Below, piece after piece: positions 59,926-64,000 of a DNA stretch of 64,000 nt (position 1 is the first letter of the stretch; each line of letters opens with the position of its first letter). The stretch comes from an uncultured Coriobacteriaceae bacterium. Lineage in GTDB: Bacteria; Actinomycetota; Coriobacteriia; Coriobacteriales; Atopobiaceae. A program made the position numbers and the translations under genes. The notes below the pieces were generated by a model. The model did no database searches. It was not told where the DNA came from and saw only the letters and a program-made list of their open reading frames with translations. Location: NCBI GenBank assembly GCA_902803315.1, contig CADCPM010000102.1, positions 27,610 to 91,609 of the forward strand, in the 5' to 3' direction.

Positions 59926-59971
59926 AAAGCGCTGTGCCCTAAGGGTATTCCCCTTGGGGCACAGCGCTTTT
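59926..59971. terminator. Bidirectional terminator
   Basis: AAAGCGCTGTGCCCT (59926-59940) pairs with GGGGCACAGCGCTTTT (59956-59971). The A-rich and T-rich ends allow termination on both strands between convergent genes. Confidence 0.85.
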
Positions 59972-59981
59972 GGATGCTGCG

Positions 59982-62180
59982 CTACAAAAGCTCGGCCGTT
60001 CGCTTGCCGTCTTTAAAGGTGATCTTCGCGCTCACCGGATCGTAGCTCCTGCCGAAGATGTCCGTCACCACGATTTGGTACACGTATGTTGCGTCGCCCG
60101 GATTCAGTTCTTCCACTTTAGTACTGGCGTCAAGCGTAATGGTACCCGTATTCCCCGACTGGATTTTCCCGTCAACCTCGCGCGCAACGAGAAACTTCAG
60201 CTGATCGCCCTTTTTGAGCTGTATGATGCTCTTGCCTGCCATGCCGCTGTCGTCAACGTCTTCGTAATAGCACAAGAGCTCGTATGAATCCGTGTCATAG
60301 AGGTACATTATCAGAAGATTCTCCTCAACGGTCACTTGTCTTCCCGCATCAAGGGTCCGCGTGAGCTCCACAGGCACGGAATAGAGGTTGTATTTCGGCT
60401 TTCCGTTTTCGGCCACCATGTCAACCAGCTCCGCATAGGCATACTTTCCCCCAATGTTAAGCACTCCCCCAGCGAACTGATCCGTGTACGTTAGCTGACC
60501 GTGCTCGTCGATTTGCAGATCGAGGTTATTGCCCGAACCCAAGGGGACCACGGTCCCGTCTGGTTGCACCTGGCCAAACTGATAGGTCGCAACCTGCACG
60601 AATTCCGTGTTTCCCGTTATGTGCACGCTGAAGGCTCCCCTTTGGTCAACTGCCCCCTTGCACGTAAACGCACCAATCGCATCGGACGCCTGCAGGGGCT
60701 TGAGGTCACGTATGCCCTTATCCTTCCATTCCGAACTATCGTAGACACCAGTCCGAACGCTAAGATATTGCACGTAGGCATCGTTGCCCAACCCAAGATC
60801 CTCTGACATCATCCTGTACGCCTCATACGCATCCTTGTCTACCGCAAGCGGATAGTACACCGACAAACCCGTTGCCTTTGCCCGGGCAGAACCATGGCTC
60901 TCGTAGACTACCGCCTTTTCCAGCGCATCGAGCACTGGCTTCGACTCATCGGCAAGCTCATCCTTTATGCACACCATAAGGTCACCGAGGTCCACCATGT
61001 TGGTATAGCCTTCCCAGTAGTTGGCATAGCCAAAAGACTGCACGTCACGGCCGTGTACGATAACGCGCTGCAACGAGGCTGACTTTTCGGTTGACCGTGC
61101 CAGGCCTTCCGCCGCCTTCTCAAACGCCTTCGCCAACCCATCTATGCTCGAAAGATCCACTATCGATACGGTTACGGCGTCATCCACGTCGTCCTCTTCG
61201 CACCTCTTGACGTACGACGACGCAACGTTCTCGCAAAAGCCGAGCACGTCATCGGTGTTTTGCGCATTCGCAAACCATTCCGGCCATACGCTATACGCCC
61301 ACCCATTGCTGGGCTCCACCTCCTCGGAGGCAACCATATAGTCCGCATGACGCGACAACATCTGGGCGGTTTCGAGCGTTGCCATCAGGCACGTGTCAAA
61401 CCCCACCACGTCAAAATGCGATTCACTCTCTTTCAAAGCCTGATTCATCTCGGGCAGCGTAAGCCCATCGTCGTCCATCTCGTCCAGGCACACGCCCGTT
61501 AGGGAGCCACCGCCATGGTCCCAAAACATAAGCGCATAGTGCTCGGCTGGATAGGAGTCCATGCCCCACCTCAAAAAATCCCGTAGCGTATTGGCATCTC
61601 CCATGGATGCGCGAGGCTGTTGGTCCTTAAGAGCAAGCTCACCATTCTCCACACAAAACCGGTTGAGATGTTCCGCATCCACCTTTTCGTTGTGCCATTC
61701 GTTCGATCCGCCCGTTTCCACAAGCATATGCACCGACTGCGGCAATGAGAGTTGGGTGAGCTCTTCAAGGTTCTTCGATGCATAGCCATCTTCCGTCTCC
61801 AGGTTTGAGCCGCAAAGATATATGAGTACGGTCCACGAGCCGTCGTCGAGCTTCTTGGGGACGGCTTTGCCTGAGTCGGGCTCCGTGTTTCCCACCATGA
61901 ACGAGATACCAAGCACCACAACCGCCGCAAGGGCAACGCAAATGCTTGCCACAAGCAACAACGAGGGCCGTCGTGCTGGCTTCTCCTCTTGTTTGCTTTG
62001 CGACGTTGCGTCTGGCTTCGGTTGAGGCGCAGTCTCGGGCTTTACGGGACCTGGCTGAGCTTTTTGGTTATCCGAGCCGACGTTCTCTTGTTGGCCGTTC
62101 TGCTTGTCGAGCAGTGTGCCACACGTGGTGCAAAACCTCGCGTTGTCCGGCAGATTTGCGCCGCATTTCGGACAAAACAT
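59982..62180 (-). CDS. Zinc-ribbon membrane-anchored clostripain (C11) peptidase
   Basis: The 732-residue protein has an N-terminal zinc ribbon (MFCPKCGANLPDNARFCTTCG), a Gln/Pro-rich linker, one membrane helix (about 82-102) and a C11 domain. Catalytic residues are the His in MFWDHGGGSLTG and the Cys in VVGFDTCLMATLETAQM, with VASEEVEPSNGW after them. Clostripain-type enzymes cut after Arg or Lys. A C-terminal beta-rich region (about 520-732) follows. The helix puts the catalytic part outside the cell. ATG 62180 follows GGGAAGGGATG; the longer frame has no support. Confidence 0.88.
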   Translation of the reverse strand: MFCPKCGANLPDNARFCTTCGTLLDKQNGQQENVGSDNQKAQPGPVKPETAPQPKPDATSQSKQEEKPARRPSLLLVASICVALAAVVVLGISFMVGNTEPDSGKAVPKKLDDGSWTVLIYLCGSNLETEDGYASKNLEELTQLSLPQSVHMLVETGGSNEWHNEKVDAEHLNRFCVENGELALKDQQPRASMGDANTLRDFLRWGMDSYPAEHYALMFWDHGGGSLTGVCLDEMDDDGLTLPEMNQALKESESHFDVVGFDTCLMATLETAQMLSRHADYMVASEEVEPSNGWAYSVWPEWFANAQNTDDVLGFCENVASSYVKRCEEDDVDDAVTVSIVDLSSIDGLAKAFEKAAEGLARSTEKSASLQRVIVHGRDVQSFGYANYWEGYTNMVDLGDLMVCIKDELADESKPVLDALEKAVVYESHGSARAKATGLSVYYPLAVDKDAYEAYRMMSEDLGLGNDAYVQYLSVRTGVYDSSEWKDKGIRDLKPLQASDAIGAFTCKGAVDQRGAFSVHITGNTEFVQVATYQFGQVQPDGTVVPLGSGNNLDLQIDEHGQLTYTDQFAGGVLNIGGKYAYAELVDMVAENGKPKYNLYSVPVELTRTLDAGRQVTVEENLLIMYLYDTDSYELLCYYEDVDDSGMAGKSIIQLKKGDQLKFLVAREVDGKIQSGNTGTITLDASTKVEELNPGDATYVYQIVVTDIFGRSYDPVSAKITFKDGKRTAELL

Positions 62181-62492
62181 ATAGACATCCCTTCCCGTCT
62201 GCCTCGCCCATGAATCACTCCGTATTAAAGGTATGCTTAAATGTGCTGACGATAGGGCGCGTTTTTGTGTAGGGTGCCATCTAGCTGGCTGTATGGCTGC
62301 AACTATCAAGGACACAGCTTCCAATGTTGCGTCACGTGTCTTTGGGCATCGGGCAGCATTCATGCTGCAAGCAAAAGCGCATCCTGTAGCCATTGCGTTT
62401 CGTTTGTGCCATCCATAGCGGAATAAAAACAGTCGTACGCTACATTGCAATCCGTACGCATTGCCACATACCTCTATTTATAAGGAGACAGC
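62181..62492. other. Intergenic gap without recognised gene
   Basis: The 312-bp gap between the divergent C11 and alanine dehydrogenase genes has no convincing ORF or repeat family member. It must hold both promoters; AT-rich stretches near 62425 and 62475 are the likeliest sites. Confidence 0.4.
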
Positions 62493-63608
62493 ATGAAAAT
62501 CGGTTGCGTAAAGGAAATAAAAAACAATGAGTTCCGCGTGGGCCTTACGCCCGACAACGTTAAGACCTATGTCGCAGCTGGCCATCACGTCTACATCGAG
62601 ATGGGCGCTGGAGTTGGTTCTGGCTTTGTCGACGAGGAATATGTGGCCGCAGGCGCAAGCCTCTTGGAGGATCCCAAGGAAATCTGGCAACTCGTGGATA
62701 TGATGGTTAAGGTCAAGGAGCCTCTTCCCGAGGAGTACCCCCTTTTCCACGACGGGCTCATTCTATATACCTATCTGCATCTTGCCGCGGACCAAGAGCA
62801 GATGGACGCCCTGCTGGCAGGTAAGGTTAAGGCCGTTGCCTACGAGACGCTTCAAGAGACCGATGGCAGCTTGCCACTGCTCGCGCCCATGAGCCAGATT
62901 GCCGGCCGACTTGCCGTGCAAGAAGGCGCCAAGTATTTGGAGAAGACCTATGGCGGCCGCCGCGTGCTGCTCGCGGGCGTACCCGGAACTCCCAAGGCCA
63001 ATGTCGTTATTCTGGGCGGCGGCACCGTTGGCACCAACGCCTGCAAGATCGCGGTGGGAATGGGCGCAAACGTAACCGTACTCGACATTAGCCTCAAGCG
63101 CCTTGAGCAGCTTGACGACATGTTTGGATCGCGCGTACAGACCCTCGTGTCCAACGACGCCAACATCGAGCGTGCCGTTATGGATGCCGACCTGGTAATT
63201 GGCGCAGTGCTCATTCCTGGCGGAAGCACTCCCAAGCTCTTTAAGAAGGACTATCTGCCCGAGATGAAGACCGGCGCCGTGTTTGTGGACGTTGCCATCG
63301 ACCAGGGCGGCTGCGGCGAGACGTCTCGCGTTACCACGCACGACGATCCCATCTACGTTGAGTGGGGCGTGGTGCACTATTGCGTTGGCAACATGCCTGG
63401 TGCCGTTGCCCGCACCTCCACCATCGCGCTCACCAATGCCACGACGCGCTATGGTCTGGAGATTGCCAACAAAGGCCTCGAGAAGGCAATTGAGGAGAGC
63501 GACGTAATCGCTTCGGGCGTGAACTGCTACGACGGCAAGCTCACCTGCAAGAATCTTGCCGACAGCTATGGGGACTACGAGTATGTGGACGTAACCACCC
63601 TCATATAG
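62493..63608 (+). CDS. ald: Alanine dehydrogenase
   Basis: It interconverts L-alanine and pyruvate plus ammonia with NAD. The 371-residue protein has the family N terminus (MKIGCVKEIKNNEFRVGLTP), the substrate region MVKVKEPLPEEYPL, catalytic His in YLHLAADQEQ, the NAD motif VILGGGTVGTNACKIA and VDVAIDQGGCGETSRVTTHDDP. Length is normal. ATAAGGAGACAGC precedes the ATG. Confidence 0.96.
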   Translation: MKIGCVKEIKNNEFRVGLTPDNVKTYVAAGHHVYIEMGAGVGSGFVDEEYVAAGASLLEDPKEIWQLVDMMVKVKEPLPEEYPLFHDGLILYTYLHLAADQEQMDALLAGKVKAVAYETLQETDGSLPLLAPMSQIAGRLAVQEGAKYLEKTYGGRRVLLAGVPGTPKANVVILGGGTVGTNACKIAVGMGANVTVLDISLKRLEQLDDMFGSRVQTLVSNDANIERAVMDADLVIGAVLIPGGSTPKLFKKDYLPEMKTGAVFVDVAIDQGGCGETSRVTTHDDPIYVEWGVVHYCVGNMPGAVARTSTIALTNATTRYGLEIANKGLEKAIEESDVIASGVNCYDGKLTCKNLADSYGDYEYVDVTTLI

Positions 63609-63627
63609 GGAGGCTTCTGCTCAGCTA

Positions 63628-63646
63628 CGCCAACTGTAGGTTGGCG
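63628..63646 (+). terminator. Hairpin after ald
   Basis: CGCCAAC-TGTAG-GTTGGCG, a perfect 7-bp stem 20 bp after the ald stop. There is no long T-run. Confidence 0.45.
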
Positions 63647-63663
63647 GTTGTAGCAATGGCGCC

Positions 63664-63767
63664 GCTCGCCCCCGCACCCACGTCCGACCCCATGCGGCTC
63701 CGCGCTCGCTTTGCTCGCTCACTTCGTGAGTCGCTGCATGGGGTCGGACGTGGGTGCGGGGGCGAGC
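63664..63767 (+). repeat. Family 1 hairpin, copy I (upstream of tRNA-Val)
   Basis: Perfect 31-bp arms (GCTCGCCCCCGCACCCACG... at 63664-63694, complement at 63737-63767) enclose the core. It ends 100 bp before tRNA-Val. Confidence 0.88.
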
Positions 63768-63809
63768 TCTACCGTAAAAGGCTGTGTGCTAATCTTCATT
63801 AATTGGGGC

Positions 63810-63838
63810 TTGTAATGTGAGACACAATCGCCTATACT
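63810..63838 (+). promoter_or_regulatory. Promoter of tRNA-Val
   Basis: TTGTAA (63810-63815), 17 bp, TATACT (63833-63838), 30 bp before the tRNA. Confidence 0.65.
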
Positions 63839-63867
63839 TCCTTCTGTTGCCTGATCGGCATACATAC

Positions 63868-63942
63868 GGGCGTTTAGCTCAGGGGGAGAGCGCTTCCCTG
63901 ACACGGAAGAGGTCACAAGTTCAAATCTTGTAACGCCCACCA
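63868..63942 (+). tRNA. tRNA-Val (anticodon GAC)
   Basis: The 75-nt cloverleaf has acceptor GGGCGTT/AACGCCC, anticodon stem CTTCC/GGAAG around CTGACAC (anticodon GAC), T-loop GTTCAAAT and an encoded CCA. Confidence 0.95.
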
Positions 63943-63950
63943 TAAAAGAC

Positions 63951-63987
63951 GCAGGTAGATGGCATAAACCGTCTACCTGCTTTTGTT
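63951..63987 (+). terminator. Terminator after tRNA-Val
   Basis: GCAGGTAGA and TCTACCTGC pair around a short loop, followed by TTTTGTTT, 8 bp after the tRNA. Confidence 0.8.
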
Positions 63988-64000
63988 TAGGACGCTAAAC

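Noticed and set aside
517..63767. Family 1 hairpins as ordinary intrinsic terminators
   Set aside because: They lack T-tracts, several lie between divergent genes, and none lies in a convergent junction.
63719..63943. 74-residue minus-strand ORF over tRNA-Val
   Set aside because: VGVTRFELVTSSVSGKR is the antisense of a tRNA, a common annotation artefact.

Overview
The window looks like chromosomal DNA of a high-GC Gram-positive anaerobe of the class Coriobacteriia, most likely the Olsenella/Atopobium group. That placement is inferred from protein style, a RecJ-helicase fusion, an LtaS-type sulfatase, short 388-389-residue SerA proteins and dense intergenic hairpins; no 16S gene is present. 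Genes are almost all housekeeping, envelope or metabolic. I see no phage, integrase, transposase or CRISPR array.

Layout. 0-5.5 kb: coiled-coil membrane protein, tRNA-Ala, radical SAM protein, polyprenyl-phosphate GlcNAc-1-P transferase, the infC-rpmI-rplT operon (with an apparent AUA start and a leader terminator) and a sortase-like lipoprotein. 5.8-16.4 kb: tRNA-Leu, then a long minus-strand block of MBL hydrolase, bifunctional Rel, RecJ-helicase fusion, SecD-like protein, Tgt, HAD hydrolase and HPr. 16.6-22.7 kb: coiled-coil protein, QueA, QueH, ThrH and a MetY/Rrf2 divergent pair. 22.7-30 kb: membrane peptidase, a 21-bp-period repeat array, an SLC1 transporter with an extra N-terminal domain, a MetRS-like synthetase, alpha/beta hydrolase, MATE remnant and DUF554 protein. 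30.3-35.5 kb: MarR with a heterodimeric ABC exporter, and a cyclophilin lipoprotein. 35.5-42.2 kb: a TetR-GPH transporter-alpha-galactosidase operon divergent from a GT-B-like protein, then a DUF1015 protein. 42.5-53.4 kb: HAD phosphatases, phasin-like protein, UbiB kinase, GtrA, polysaccharide deacetylase, a large TPR-like membrane protein, M20 dipeptidase and a cold-shock protein. 53.7-64 kb: two tandem SerA paralogues, an LtaS-like enzyme, two zinc-ribbon membrane proteases of different families around a small unknown gene, alanine dehydrogenase and tRNA-Val.

Pathway links: Tgt, QueA and QueH make queuosine; SerA with ThrH could supply the oxidation and dephosphorylation steps of serine synthesis; MetY makes homocysteine or methionine precursors under an Rrf2 regulator; infC-rpmI-rplT and Rel belong to translation and stringent control.

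The most unusual content is intergenic. At least three families of long hairpins keep a conserved apex while their outer arms differ from locus to locus yet still pair internally. Family 1 has nine copies: one lies 78-111 bp upstream of each of the three tRNA genes and four lie between divergent genes; none lies between convergent genes. Convergent junctions instead carry family 2, family 3 or plain palindromes. One family 2 locus has grown by nested 46-bp half-units, and a separate array has seven direct and four inverted copies of a 10-bp word at 21-22-bp spacing. These are the best candidates for undescribed biology here.
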